Shown here piece by piece: positions 1-10,385 of a stretch of DNA of 64,000 bases (its first letter is position 1; each line of letters opens with the position of its first letter). The stretch spans positions 11,260,262 to 11,324,261 of the forward strand of contig NW_024037055.1 of assembly GCF_015706575.1 (NCBI RefSeq), read 5' to 3'. A program made the translations under genes and the position numbers. Below the pieces are notes generated by a model that had not been told where the DNA came from, ran no database searches, and worked only from the letters and a program-made list of their open reading frames with translations. This stretch comes from Patiria miniata. Lineage: Eukaryota; Echinodermata; Asteroidea; Valvatida; Asterinidae.

Positions 1-165
1 CGCGAGCTCGGTTTATGGGCGCCGCCATTTTGTCAACAAATCGAAACTCAGTGTGACGCCCTCTCACAAGAACTCGAATATAAAAATAAATACAGGTCGT
101 ACATGCATATAATTGGTACCATTAGAAAGAGCGAGAGCGCCCCCTTTTGATAACATGTTACTCTA

Positions 166-270
166 CCTCGTACATGTACGAGGTTTGGCGATTTTAAGCA
201 CGAAAATTACCTCGTACATGTACGAGGTTGGCGCTTTTGGACTAACAAAAATACCTCGTACATGTACGAG
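166..270. repeat. 44-bp tandem array with palindromic core
   Basis: Three units with an exact 44-bp period (cores at 166, 210 and 254). Each carries the perfect palindrome CCTCGTACATGTACGAGG (the last copy loses its final G). Bases between the cores are conserved only in part (GTTTGGCG/GTTGGCGC). The core can form a 9-bp cruciform arm or bind a symmetric dimer; no function can be assigned. Confidence 0.85.
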
Positions 271-778
271 TTTGGCACTGAAAGAGTTAATATCACAATG
301 TTATCATTGTTCACATGATTTTGCATAAGGTTTTAATAGGGTAGCTGTACCAGTAAGCTACTTGGTAAATTTGAAGTTCATCAATGCTAATGTTTGGCAA
401 GACTAATTGATGATATCTGGAGACAAGGTAAATGCGCGCAATTTTAGGGCATAATAGTAGCCATTTTGGATCGTTACTATGTCCTCATAATTATTCAGTC
501 ACTTATATGCTTTGGAAAATGTTATTTAAGTAAAGATATGTAAGTAAAATCCCCAAAATACACTTTTCAAAAAAAAAAAAAATAGAAATATACCCAAATA
601 TGGGAATAAATATATAACACGACAGGGATTAACGATTTATGCAAATTAGGCACCCTTCCCAAAAGAATTTCTGGCAACAGGCAAAATAAAAGTTTAAAAA
701 CTCTATTTTGGTTACTTGCTCCTTAAGTCCTTCCATCCCACAAAGTTTTAAAAAATTTGATTTTGTGAGTGTGGACAC
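271..778. other. AT-rich intergenic sequence, nothing recognised
   Basis: I see no coding potential, repeat pair or RNA signature here, only a short A-run near 570-583. Confidence 0.5.
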
Positions 779-840
779 TTATATGAAGTATTTACACGAA
801 ATGACTCTTCTTATATGAAGTATTTACACGAAATGACTCT
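779..840. repeat. 30-bp direct duplication
   Basis: A 30-bp block beginning TTATATGAAGTATTTACACG occurs at 779-808 and again, identical, at 811-840, a period of 32 bp. It looks like a recent slippage or segmental duplication in otherwise unique AT-rich sequence. Confidence 0.9.
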
Positions 841-1227
841 GAATAAATTTTAACATTCACGCAAAACACTGCATTTATTTTGATTGTGTAAAATTTCACC
901 CACTTCCTCCTCGATTAAAATCGCAAAGCGAGCACCACCGGTCACCATTTTGATGTACGCCTTAATAAACTGGCACATGCAACTGTCACGGTACGCACGT
1001 AAAGAAGAGATAACACAGTACTTGAACAAATCTAACTGTTGCAACCCAGGTGTGTGATAGTACCTCCCTGGTTTTGCGCGTCACGCGAAGATGCGGGGTG
1101 ATAGTAAAAACTTTCACAAGGTTAAGTTGCTGGAATGGACCAATGAAATGCCGCGGTTGCTTGATGAATATTTATGAGGTATAGTAATAAAAATTACTAG
1201 AGCAGAAGGCTGTATCTATAATACCAC
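841..1227. other. Non-coding, nothing recognised
   Basis: No feature is supported here. The segment abuts the break point of the LINE fragment that starts at about 1228. Confidence 0.4.
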
Positions 1228-1960
1228 TTAGTTAATATCTATGAACTCAACAGAACTTGAAGGTGGCCTGTAAATAGAACTTAAAAGCAACGACTGCCTT
1301 TGCTTACATTTGAGTTGAGCCCATAAACATTCGACATCATCTGTTTCCGGGTCATCACGGCAGATGAAAGTTAAATTATTTTGGATATACACTGCCACCC
1401 CACCCCCGTGACGGTTTCTATCTCTTCTGACAATACAGTATTCGGGGAGGTTAAGCTCTTCGTCGGAGATTGAGGAGTCACAAGATGTTTCGTTTAAACA
1501 GATGATATCAAATAGATTTGTAGACATTAATATCTTAAAATGGTCGAATGTATTCATAATACTTCTTACACGTACATTGAGGTGGGCAAATGAAAAACCA
1601 CCTGCACTTTGATTGTGAATGATGCCATCTATTAAGTATACTTTGGAATCCTGCTCAGTGGGTTGAGTAGTTCTCTGACCTTCTCCAGGTATTGGTTCCA
1701 TTCTTGGTCTCTGAGTCGATGATGGGCATTGTAGGTCTCGGATTGGGCCAGCTTGGGTCATGGTTGGTGGTGGAGGGGCTGATGTCGCTTCAACTACCGT
1801 TGAGGGTAGTACTGGTTGGATGGCCGGAAAACCGTCGAAACATCTGGGCAATCTCCAATCGGTTTAATGAGGGCATCAGAGTACGATATTGCACCAAAGG
1901 ATGTTCTCTGCGGCATGAATTCAGTCGATGGTGCGTGTCAATATGTTTTTTCTGATGGTC
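1228..1960 (-). pseudogene. CR1-like LINE ORF2, N-terminal endonuclease fragment
   Basis: The start of ORF2 of a non-LTR retrotransposon, an apurinic-type endonuclease that would nick target DNA to prime reverse transcription. Visible motifs in order are a proline/serine-rich leader, 'HLNVRVRSI' (first EN block), 'DIICLNETSCDS' (the LxETW/S-type catalytic Glu block), 'RRDRNRHGGGVAVYI' (the RxDRxxGGGVAIY block) and 'SSIYRPPSSS'. The open frame (207 codons, 1851 to 1228) stops after 'IYRPP', before the SDH block. The rest of EN and all of RT are missing, so the copy has lost its 3' part. It follows directly after ORF1 (1964-2757), as expected in a CR1 element. Motifs point to the CR1/Jockey superfamily; the exact clade is unresolved. 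Confidence 0.8.
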
Positions 1961-1963
1961 CAG

Positions 1964-2757
1964 CTACGGAATGTGCTGTATAAGGTTTTTGGCCAAAATG
2001 CGTACTCCTGTGGTGTTGAGATGCACGCCGTCCAAGACGAGATGGTCCAAAGTTATGTTTCCGTTGTCGATAAATTCCCAGTTGTTGCTCTGTGTGATAG
2101 ATTTCAGCAGATCATTTGAATCATCGACCTTCTTGTGTTGGGACACTGTCTGTTTTTTGCAATGGATGATTGACGAAATCGTCAATGACTTTGGTTGCAG
2201 TGTTTCACCGAGTGAAGTGATCTTTGCAGCAATTGTGTCTGCATTGTCAGAGGTGTTGTTGGTTCCGACATGAAGAATTATGTCAGAAACATTGTGCTTG
2301 CCTGACAGGTGTTTGCCATTCAGAGCGATGTCCTCAGTCTTCGCACCGTGCATGGTGTGGCAGATGACTTCTTTTTCCTGCTCAGTTTTCTAGGTTGCAG
2401 TCTCTTGATCATGGAGTCACCGATGACCAAGATATCTGCTGTGGTGGCTGGGTTGGGAGTAGGTGGTTTGGTCTTTGCAGTGTTCCTTTCGTTGTGCTTT
2501 TTGCGATACTGGACCAGCTGCTCATGAATGGAGGTCTTGGTTGTTGAGTGGTCGGGGCTGGTTGGGGAGTGTTGAACATTCCTGTTTCTTGCCAAGTTGG
2601 ACACTGGGCGTCTAGGCCTTGTAGTAGGAATCGATCAGCAACTCCGCCTCGGTCCGTCGATGCTGTCATCGATGATGATGGGATCCACATCCTCCATAGC
2701 TAGTGCAGCAAAGCGGTTGGCTGTTGACAGCGCTGGACCGGCTGTTGGCTGTTGTTA
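1964..2757 (-). pseudogene. CR1-like LINE ORF1 with SGNH esterase domain, frameshifted
   Basis: ORF1 of the same LINE. From the 5' side it shows 'NRFAALAMEDVDP' (about 2710-2680), a basic Q/T/P-rich linker, 'ADILVIGDSMIKRLQP' (the GDS block of SGNH hydrolases, 2440-2395), then after a frame change near 2350 'VSDIILHVGTNNTSD' (the GTNN block) and 'LDHLVLDGVHLNTTGVRIL' (the DxxH block with Asp and His). It ends at 1964. An esterase in ORF1 is an established property of CR1-type elements and is thought to act on lipid or membrane. At least two frameshifts (near 2640 and 2350) break it. The catalytic Ser, Asn and Asp/His positions are still recognisable across the frames. Confidence 0.8.
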
Positions 2758-2760
2758 TCA

Positions 2761-3272
2761 GAACAAAAAACTACTTAGCGAAGTTGATAATAAGCAGGAC
2801 AAGTTCTTTTCAGAACTAAATATCTTCTAAGCAGTAGTTATTACCACATGGTGTTACCGCAAACCGAAACGATAATTATTTATGCACGAACACTTTCTAC
2901 CATGCCTATGCCCAACAGTGTCAGTTGCCTGAGGCATAATCACTAGCAACATTGTTTCACTGCACAAACTGTTCCTCTGTATACAAATGTGCTTGGTCAA
3001 GGGACTGCACAGAAAAGTGTGAAAGTTACAATACTTATTCCATTCTAACTCCATACCTCGTTCTATATAACAAGTGGTCTAAATGCAGTACTGTGGACAA
3101 GCCATAACTTCCATTTCATCCTAACCATTAGTACTTAAAGGTGCACTCAGAAAATACTGCACTTCTAATAGATTTAAAACTAACTTATACGCTAAATAGA
3201 TAAAAGTTAAATTGATGATTACAAAAGAGATCTACAAAGTAATGTAACAAAAGTATAAACTTGAATTAGAAA
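2761..3272. other. Non-coding gap left of the gypsy LTR
   Basis: I see nothing recognisable here. The outer ~110 bp of the gypsy 3' LTR would be expected just left of 3273 but is not found, so a deletion or rearrangement break lies here. Confidence 0.4.
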
Positions 3273-3402
3273 AGAACTGATAAATGACTGTTACTTCTGT
3301 TCTCAATTTGTACTTAGCCATGATCCTTATTCAGTTAACCACCATCTGAAAGATACAGTATCTTCCTAGATCAAAACATTATCCAATGGCTAATTCTGTT
3401 AA

Positions 3403-3841
3403 AGAGGATGTGGAATGCTCGAAGACATTTCCGTCATTTTTCGGGTATATGTAGCCTAAGGTGTGATAAAATAAAAACTACTATTGTTTCTGTCATGAAA
3501 TGAGTACAAAAGGTACTTTTGAGAGCTGTTTTTCAGGTCCAGTTTCGACCCGAACGTGCAACTGTGTAAATGTCGTCGTTGCGGGCAGCAAACAAAACAC
3601 AGTAAATCGTGACGTAATAAACAGGACTCCCGATGCACAGTAGCATACACGAGTCCTGTTTATTACGTCACGATTTACTGTGTTTTGTTTGCTGCCCGCA
3701 ACGACGACTTTTAAACAGCTCTCAAAAGTACCTTTTGTACTCATTTCATGACAGAAACAATAGTCGTTTTTATTTCATCACACCTTAGGCTACATATACC
3801 CGAAAAATGAAGGAAATGTCTTCAAGCATTCCACAACCTCT
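3403..3841. mobile_element. TTAA-flanked palindromic MITE (piggyBac-like)
   Basis: A 439-bp near-perfect palindrome. Its ends AGAGG...CCTCT sit immediately inside TTAA at 3399-3402 and 3842-3845. The arms pair over about 190 bp, apart from a ~42-bp segment (about 3530-3572) present only in the left arm. The loop is about 23 nt (near 3630-3650). TTAA duplications are the hallmark of piggyBac-type transposition; no transposase is encoded. The TTAA straddles the junction between LTR (TT) and LINE (AA), which dates this insertion after the LINE. Confidence 0.8.
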
Positions 3842-3845
3842 TTAA

Positions 3846-4881
3846 AGCATTTGACTCTGTTGACAGACCAACAATGTTTAAGATCCTGCATGCTTACGGT
3901 ATCCCGGAGGAGACCATTAATGCCATCAAAATTATGTATGAAGATACAAGTGCTGTTGTTCTCACTCCCGAAGGTGAATCAGATTCGTTCTCCGTCAACC
4001 CTGGAGTTCTACAAGGTGATCCTCTCGCCCCCTACCTATTCATCATAGTTCTGGATTATGCCCTGCGGACAGCATTAAATGTAACCGATGGTCTCACCCT
4101 CTCACGCCGTAGGAGTAGTAGACACCCTGCCCAATACCTATCCGACCTAGATTATGCAGATGACATTAGTCTGCTTGCTGATGACACACTCCTTGATGCC
4201 GAATCTCTCCTCCATAAAGTAGAAGCTTGCTGCAAGTCCGTTGGTCTCTCTCTTAATGCAAAGAAGACTAAGTACATGGTCATCAACCCATCTACCTCTG
4301 ATGACGTCACTGCACTAGATGGCAGTAAGCTCGATAAAGTTGATGACTTCAAGTATCTGGGCTCCTACACCAACACAGCTCATGACATCGAGTGTGGAAA
4401 AGCTCAAGCTTGGTCTGCTCTGTTCTCACTGACCAAAGTATGGAGATCCTCGATCTCCAAGACCACCAATCTTAAGATCTTCAAGACCTCAGTAGAATCC
4501 ATCCTCCTCTACGGTTGCGAGTCCTGGACCCTGACCAAGCAGATCTCTGCATCCATTGATGGCACCTATACACGGATGTTGCGGGCTGTACAGAACGTTT
4601 CTTGGCAACAACATCTCCCTAACTCTGTTCTGTATGGTGCCCTTCCCCCTATCTCCACCACCATCAGACAGCATAGCCTTCGGCTAGCCGGTCACATTTA
4701 TCAACATAATGAGCCAGCTAGTCAAGTTCTCCTCTGGAATCCTGAAGCCCCTCGACGAAAAGGTCGTCCCAACATGACCCTGAAAACATCCATCGAGCTA
4801 GAAACTGGTCTGAGTGGTCCATCTCTTTCCAACACTATGCTCGACAGGGACAGTTGGGCCCAACTCATCAAGTCATCATGA
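3846..4881 (+). pseudogene. RTE-like reverse transcriptase, C-terminal two thirds
   Basis: Open frame of about 345 codons (first Met at 3874; the frame is open from 3841). Order of motifs: 'KAFDSVDR' (RT block A, catalytic Asp), 'NPGVLQGDPLAPYLFII' (block B), 'LDYADDISLLADD' (block C, catalytic Asp pair), 'LSLNAKKTKYM' and 'FKYLGSYT' (blocks D/E), 'ILLYGCESWTLT', 'RLAGHIYQHNE' and 'APRRKGRPNM' (C-terminal thumb region typical of RTE/RTEX proteins). It would make cDNA at the nicked target. The frame has no internal stop, but the endonuclease and the first RT blocks are absent, so this is a dead 5'-truncated copy. Relatively young by intactness. Confidence 0.85.
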
Positions 4882-5189
4882 AAATGAAAGAATGAAGAAG
4901 AAGAAGAATTCTGTTATCTAGTTCAGCTAAAGTGCATTTAATACAGAGAAAATATATACAAGTGCAAAGTATTGTCATCTAAAATGTATCAAAATTAAAA
5001 GAATAATCTCAAACATACCTGCAACAGGGAGATATGAATATGATGTTCTCTCAGTGTGGTCTTATTCAAGAATGACCACATGCAGGCCACATGTTATGCA
5101 GGCACAAGTACTAGCTAGTAGGACTATTCCAAAAATAAAAATAGGGGTGCAACAGTTTTGTGTGGGGAGGAGCAGATCGGGTCCCTACA

Positions 5190-5206
5190 TGCGCCCCCCC
5201 TAAAAA
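5190..5206 (-). promoter_or_regulatory. Polypurine tract of the gypsy element
   Basis: On the coding strand the sequence directly before the 3' LTR is TTTTTAGGGGGGGCGCA, the plus-strand primer position for gypsy elements. It abuts the LTR start TGTAGGGACC. Confidence 0.7.
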
Positions 5207-5914
5207 TAAATGTTGTCCCAAACATTTCTGAAAATACTACAATTAGAAAAGACAAAAAAAATCAAGAAAACTTTCATGACAGTCCAAAGTGTGACAAAAA
5301 TTGTTACATGTCTACACTTAATTCCTACGGAAAAAATTTAACTTGAACTATTTACAAACATCAAAACTATGAATGCTTCAGTGCACAAGTGGGACATAGG
5401 AAAGATCTAGCTCAGAAATGCAAACAAACTGTATGCTATACAGTAGTGTTTCCCAAGCACTGCATGAATATCGAAGTCAAGGGTCCTAGAGTAGCTAATT
5501 CTTGGAAGCCAAGGACTTCTCAATCAAAAGGATCATTCCATAATTTCGGAGCCTTCCAACATTGTTAATGTAAATGCAACACTTTGAAGCCTAACAAGTG
5601 TCTCTGTTACAGGATGGCGTTAACTTCTGATGGAGACTCCTCATCGCATTAAACTCAGTGGTGGGTAGGAACCCATTAAACCTCAAGTGTTCACGAATGT
5701 CTCCAAGTACCCTTTGCTGGCCAGCCTAATCCAGTCCATCCTTAACTCCTTTTCACTTGTCGTAGTTAACAACCGAATTTCTGCCATCTGGCCTTCGGAA
5801 CATCTTTACATGTATGCCACTCCTATCCGTGGGGTAACATCTCTGGGACAGGCCCATTCTGAGGGTACATCAATGGGACTGGTCCATTAGGAGGATACAC
5901 GTAAGGGAACTGAT

Positions 5915-6319
5915 TCATAGGTGGTATCCATGCAAAGTTTTGAATCTGCGGTAACCATGTTGTGGCTGAGGCACAACAGTTGGAGTGGCTGAATGCTGAA
6001 CATGACTCACTCTTGGCTCACCCAGGACATCATAGGTAAATCTGGCTTGGGCTTGTCTATTTCGCACTGGACGTTCGATTGGATCATCCTCACCTGGGTC
6101 TGAGACTGGATCTTGACTCACTTCTGGCTCATCCTTGATCTCTGCTCCTGCAGGTACATGAGTAGGGATGGGCTCATCTGGGGCCAATTCATCACTAGGG
6201 TCAAGATCCATTGTGTCATCCTCGACGGGTGCTTGGGCATCAGGTTGGAAGGTGACTGCCTCGGGTCGAAGATGAGTGGGTTGATCTGACGTCAGTTCAT
6301 CTGCTCCCTTGGAACCCAT
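5915..6319 (-). pseudogene. Gypsy Pol C-terminal tail
   Basis: 134 codons: a Pro/Asp/Glu-rich acidic region, then 'RPVRNRQAQARFTYDVLGEP' near residues 82-101. This resembles the basic RP.R.R..P.RFTYD.LG.P motif that closes many metazoan gypsy polyproteins after the integrase. It is separated from the integrase C-terminal frame by a stop/frame change near 6320-6341. Its role in integration is not established. Confidence 0.7.
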
Positions 6320-6340
6320 CCACGCGATGTTCTCTTCTGC

Positions 6341-7063
6341 TTAACTGTCGTCACTGGATTGGTCTAGATGCTGAGGCTTGGGATCGGGGCGAGTCACCTT
6401 GCGTGGTTTCTTGCATTCTATCTGTGGTTCCAGTTTGTCTGGAGCTAGACACTCGCATGGAAGGAGATGGTTCCGATGAAGAGTACGAACTCTACCAGAG
6501 TTGTCTTCTGGTTGTACATCGTACACCGACATGTCACCTTTCTTCTGGATGACCACATGGATCTGCTTTTCCCAATACGATTCCAGCTTACTTGGACCTC
6601 CAGGGAGCGCCAAACGTCTCACAAGAACTCGGTCTCCTGCTTTAAGACAACTGGAGTTTGCCTTCCTGTTATAATAACCTCTGGCCCGTGTTCCGGCTTT
6701 CTCTGCTCTCCCTCTCACAATTTCATAGGCCTCCTGAAGCTTTTTCTGCCATTGGTCCACATACTTCTTCGGACTGGGATTTGAACAGTGGGTTCCGGAA
6801 CCTGGCGTCAGACCAAACAGCAAGTCAACTGGAAAACGAGGGGCTCGGCCAAACAGAAGATAAAATGGCGAATACCCTGTCGTCTCCTGTTTTGTGCTAT
6901 TATAAGCGAACACTACCTTGTTGAGGGAGTCCTTCCACCGGGCCTTTTCTTCATCTGTTAGGGTTCTCAGCATCTGAAGTAGAGTCCGGTTGAATCTCTC
7001 CACCTGGCCGTTCCCCTGTGGGTGATAGGGCGTTGGCCAATGTGGGTGATAGGGAGTGGCCAA
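6341..7063 (-). pseudogene. Gypsy integrase, end of core and C-terminal GPY/F region
   Basis: About 240 codons. 'YHPQGNGQVERFNRTLLQML' carries the third catalytic acid (Glu of QVERFN). Next come 'FAYNSTKQETTGYSPFYLLF' and, in the C-terminal part, 'LESYWEKQIHVVI...VYDVQPED', a degenerate GPY/F-type module. The start of this frame contains a tandem duplication of about 23 bp (around 7015-7060, giving 'TPYHP' twice), which disconnects it from the core domain in the adjacent frame. Confidence 0.85.
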
Positions 7064-7616
7064 TGCCGCTGTACTGTTCTAGCTCACGAAACAGGTGATT
7101 CTCAAATTCCCCAACCTGGTCGTGGTGTATCTTCTTTGGAAACTCAAATCGGAGAACAAAGTCATTGAATATCACCTGGGCCACTGTCTTGCCAGATTTG
7201 TTTGTCGTCAGGTAGCATTGTGCAAACCGGGTGAAGTGGTCCATGATCACTAGAATGTACTGGTATCCTCCCTTGCACTTCTCCAGATGCAGAAAATCGA
7301 TAGAAATTAGCTCGAAGGGTTCGGTGGTGGTGATGCCAGATAGTGGGGCTCTGGTTGGAATGTTGGGACGTTTGTTTTTAAGACATCTGCATTCTTTGGT
7401 CACATATGTCTCGATGTCACGAGCCATGTGCGGCCAAAAGAAGCGATCCCTTGCTAGGTTAACGACCCGTTCTGCGCCAAGGTGTCCCATCTCATCATGT
7501 AGTTCCTTGAGAACCCTGGCCCTGTACTTCTGTGGGAGGCCTACCTGCTTACGGGACTGAGTCTTCCTGATGAGGATGCCATCTGTATCCAGCTGAAGCT
7601 GGTCCCACTCCCTCAT
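6951..7616 (-). pseudogene. Gypsy integrase, zinc-binding and catalytic core
   Basis: The N-terminal HHCC region shows 'HDEMGHLGAERVVNLARDRF', then '...VTKECRCLKNKRP', where the CxxC is damaged to CxC. The core begins at 'FELISIDFL' (first catalytic Asp) and continues 'ILVIMDHFTRFAQC' and 'HHDQVGEFENHLF' (second catalytic Asp). The expected Glu motif is lost from this frame because of the duplication/frameshift near 7060. It is read in the next frame at 6341-7063. Confidence 0.85.
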
Positions 7617-7649
7617 CAGTGCTCGTGTCTCTGGTAGGTCCTCTTGTCA

Positions 7650-8729
7650 CTATTGTCTGGATGGTCGTTTCTTCAAAGTCTGGTAATGGATGACACGCCT
7701 GATTGCACCATCTTCCCGCTGCGACTGTGCAAGTGAGGCTCTATTGAGGACTGGTTGTATTGGGACTGGGATTTTCTCCTCTGGGTGCAGAGACTCATCA
7801 TCCACACAAATAGCTGCAGCCCAGGAAACTTGATGCTTGCTGAAGGCATTAATGCCTTGAACTGTTGCTGTAAGTGCATTGGGTGTAATTTCTTGTGTAC
7901 ACGAGGCTGCATATGCATCAAAGTTCATGGGAATGCGGGACAGGACACCTGCGTCTTTGTTGCTTTTCCCAGGTCTGTATTTGATACAGAACCGGAAATC
8001 GGCAAGTTCAGCAACCCAGCGATGACCTGTTGCATTTAGTCTGGCGGTGGAAAGGATGTATGTTAAAGGGTTGTTGTCCATGTAGACTACAAATGATGGT
8101 GCGTAGAACAGATAGTCTCGAAACTTATTTGTTATCGCCCATTTCAGGGCCAGGAATTCCAACTTCCCCGAGTGCAGATGGTAGTTTTTCTCTGCTGGGC
8201 CAAGTGTTCTGGACCCGAAACCGATCACTCTGGTTTTCCCTTCTTCTTTCTGGTACAGTACAGCACCCAGGCCCTCCTGAGATGCATCTGTGGTCAAGAA
8301 GAAAGGCTGGGTGAAGTCCGGGAAAGCCATCACTGGTGGTTGCATCAGACGGTCTATGAGGGAGTTGAGAATTTCCTGATGTTGTGGAGTCCATGTCACT
8401 GGCTGGTGCCAAGGGAGCTGTCCTGACTTCTTAACGAAAGTGGATGTCCTTATCTTCGTCCGTTTCTTGGTCGGTACTGGATCTGGCTCAGCATTTGAAC
8501 TTCTTGATACAGATAGCAGATCTGACAGTGGCTTTGCCCTGGAGGAGAAGTTTTCCAAGTACTGCCGGTAGTATCCCAACAGTCCGAGGACCTTTCTCAC
8601 ATCACCGACATTTGCAGGTGTTTTCATCTTGATTGCCTGCAAAGCTGCAGTGTCTGCAGGGTCCGCTCTGTGTCCTGCAGCTGAGACCAGTCTCCCAAAT
8701 AACAGACTTCCTTCAGGAACAGGTGACAC
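7650..8729 (-). pseudogene. Gypsy RT end (thumb/connection) and RNase H
   Basis: 359 codons. 'NVGDVRKVLGLLGYYRQYL' is the RT connection motif. A K/R-rich linker follows, then RNase H: 'PFFLTTDASQEGLGAVLYQ' (first Asp), 'HSGKLEFLALKWAIT' (Glu), 'VVYMDNNPLTYIL' (Asp) and 'GKSNKDAGVLSRIP' (D.LSR; A-G replaces the usual A-D, so the last catalytic acid looks mutated). It degrades the RNA strand in cDNA synthesis. It overlaps the RT catalytic frame (8624-9028), from which it is separated by a frameshift near 8690. Confidence 0.88.
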
Positions 8730-9028
8730 TTGGCTGACTTCAGTTTGATACCATGCTGCAGTAGGCGTTGCAGGACTTTCCGGACATTCTCCAGGTGTTC
8801 TTCGAAAGTCCGACCATAGACCAGGACATCATCAAGGTAGACTACACAGATTTCACCACTGAGTCCTTCTAGACAGCCTTCCATGTATCGTTGGAATGTT
8901 GCCGGAGCATTCATTAGGCCGAAGGGAATGCGCACCCACTCATGGAGCCCCCACGGTGTGACAAAGGCTGTCAGTGATCGGCTGTCCTCGTCAATGAACC
9001 CTTGATGGTAGACCTTCCCTTGGTCCAA
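8624..9028 (-). pseudogene. Gypsy reverse transcriptase catalytic palm
   Basis: 134 codons holding the palm: '[20 protein letters not shown]' (block 3/4), '[12 protein letters not shown]', '[19 protein letters not shown]' (YLDD catalytic pair) and '[21 protein letters not shown]'. The catalytic residues are intact. Frame changes cut it on both sides, from the upstream RT part (9061-9672) and the downstream thumb (7650-8729). Confidence 0.9.
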
Positions 9029-9060
9029 TGTGGAAAACCAAGTGTTCCCAGCCAGGCTAT

Positions 9061-9672
9061 TCAGAACATCACGTACTCTCGGAATTGGCTGTCTGTCATG
9101 ATGGTTTCCTTGTTGAGTTCTCTGTAATCAACACACAATCGAAGTGTTTCATCCTTCTTGCGTATGCAAACTACAGGCGATGAATAGGGTGACTGAGATT
9201 TGGTGATCCAACCTGTGATGAGGAGGTCAAGAATGTAATTCTTAACCTCGCTGTACAAGGGACTTGGTATGGAGGAGTAAGTGCGCCGCACTGGCTGTTC
9301 ATCATGTACGCGGATCCGCATCTTTAAGTCGGGCGCACATCCGGTGTCGCTCTTATCTCTTCCAAAGGCTTGACACTCATCTTCCAACATCTTTTCTGCA
9401 ACTTTTCGCTGTTTCTCAGGGAGATGAAGGAGATCTACTTCTGGATTCCACTTGTCCCCACTGGTTTGGACAGAGGACACTTCTACTTTTGTTTGGTCAG
9501 TCATGGCTGGGACGTCAGGCTGTATCTCACCGGGGATGATGGAATGGATTAGTTGTAGTCTGCCGAGTACACTTTTCTGTTTGAGCGTGACAGGACTCTT
9601 GCTATGGTTGCAGACTAGGATGCACACCTTGCAGAAGGAACCCTTTGGAACATGTACAACTGATTCATCCAT
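9061..9672 (-). pseudogene. Gypsy protease-RT linker and N-terminal RT
   Basis: 203 codons. It starts with a linker seen in gypsy Pol ('VLVCNHSKSPVTLKQKSVLG'-type fold; here it reads VCILVCNHSKSPVTLKQ) and runs to 'RRTYSSIPSPLYSEVKNYIL', 'GWITKSQSPYSSPVVCIRKK' and '[11 protein letters not shown]' (RT blocks 1-2). After 'RELNKETI' the sequence departs from the family pattern and stops at 9061, so a frameshift lies near 9085. Confidence 0.85.
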
Positions 9673-9708
9673 CTGCAGACCATCCGGCCAGCAGCATTGG
9701 ACATCGGG

Positions 9709-10320
9709 CTAAAAAAAAAACGTCATGTCTTCAGTTACTGGTCCTGGATGTGCACTCCCAGTGACTACCATGTTCTCTCCAGCTGGAATCGCCACATCTT
9801 TTTTTCCCACCTTCACCTCACAGAAATCATCTGGGTCGTTGCTATTGATGAAACCCACTAAAGCAGCAACTTGAGCGGGTCGAAGTCCAGGAAATGCTGA
9901 CTTGATGGATGAAGAGGAATCTTCTGTCTTTACTAACATCTCAATTACGTTGTAGCTGATGATGGGTCGTTCAGTCTCATCTGTGCTGACGAGGACAGGA
10001 ACTGTCATTCCTTGTGACGACACCGTCTCCCCAGTCAACCTAAACTCTAACTCCACCCATCCTTTGAACGGGATGGGAGTTCCATTTGCTGCTGCAAGAT
10101 TGAACTGCTCACCCGTTTCCATAAGCTCCTCAATGGCTCGTAACTGAAGTTCTGGAAGATTCCGCTCCATCCAACTGAGGGGTACAATTGAAACTTCAGC
10201 CCCAGTGTCCCATAACGCTTCGGTGCGCACTCCTTGGAGGGAGCAACTTACTGTGCATCTTCTACCAACAAGTCTAACGACTTTGTGATGTTGCTTCAGT
10301 GTAAGATGACAGACTCGCAC
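9709..10320 (-). pseudogene. Gypsy retropepsin (aspartic protease) region
   Basis: 203 codons. 'VRTEALWDTGAEVSIVPLSW' carries the DTGA active-site motif (about residue 40) of a retroviral-type aspartic protease that would process Gag-Pol. A flap-like Gly-rich part and 'ISYNVIEMLV' (the substitute for the ILG.D turn) follow. The frame ends in an A-run at 9711-9720, a likely slippage site. It lies between Gag (10386-11645) and RT. Confidence 0.85.
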
Positions 10321-10385
10321 CTGGTTTTCTGGACAAGGGGTCGACTTTGGTTTTCCTGTACCCTGGGACTCCTAAACTTTTCCGA

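Larger units (their letters stand above)
3401..4906 (+). mobile_element. 5'-truncated RTE-type LINE inserted in the LTR
   Basis: The insert is flanked by the 9-bp direct repeat AATTCTGTT (3392-3400 and 4907-4915). The gypsy 5' LTR shows the uninterrupted site at about 12852. The LINE part begins at the codons for 'KAFDSVD', i.e. it is truncated inside the RT domain. It runs through the RT C-terminus to a short 3' UTR and ends in an (A)AAGAATGAAGAAGAAG-type microsatellite tail (4881-4906), typical of RTE-like elements. The first 440 bp are a MITE that jumped into the 5' junction. Confidence 0.85.
3273..5189 (-). repeat. 3' LTR of the gypsy element, split by nested insertions
   Basis: Matches the 5' LTR with only scattered substitutions from 'AGAACTGATAAATG' (3273) to the element-side end (5189, TGTAGGGACC on the minus strand), once the insert 3401-4906 and its duplication are removed. 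The counterpart of 11798-11909 in the 5' LTR is missing at the outer edge, so this LTR is truncated or recombined. The intact end is preceded by a purine-rich tract on the coding strand, which fixes the polarity. Confidence 0.85.

Noticed and set aside
166..270. CRISPR-like array
   Set aside because: Only three units, palindromic cores, partly conserved spacers and an animal context.
3403..3841. 5' inversion (twin priming) of the RTE LINE
   Set aside because: The palindrome has no LINE coding sequence in its arms and is bounded exactly by TTAA on both sides, which fits a separate MITE better.
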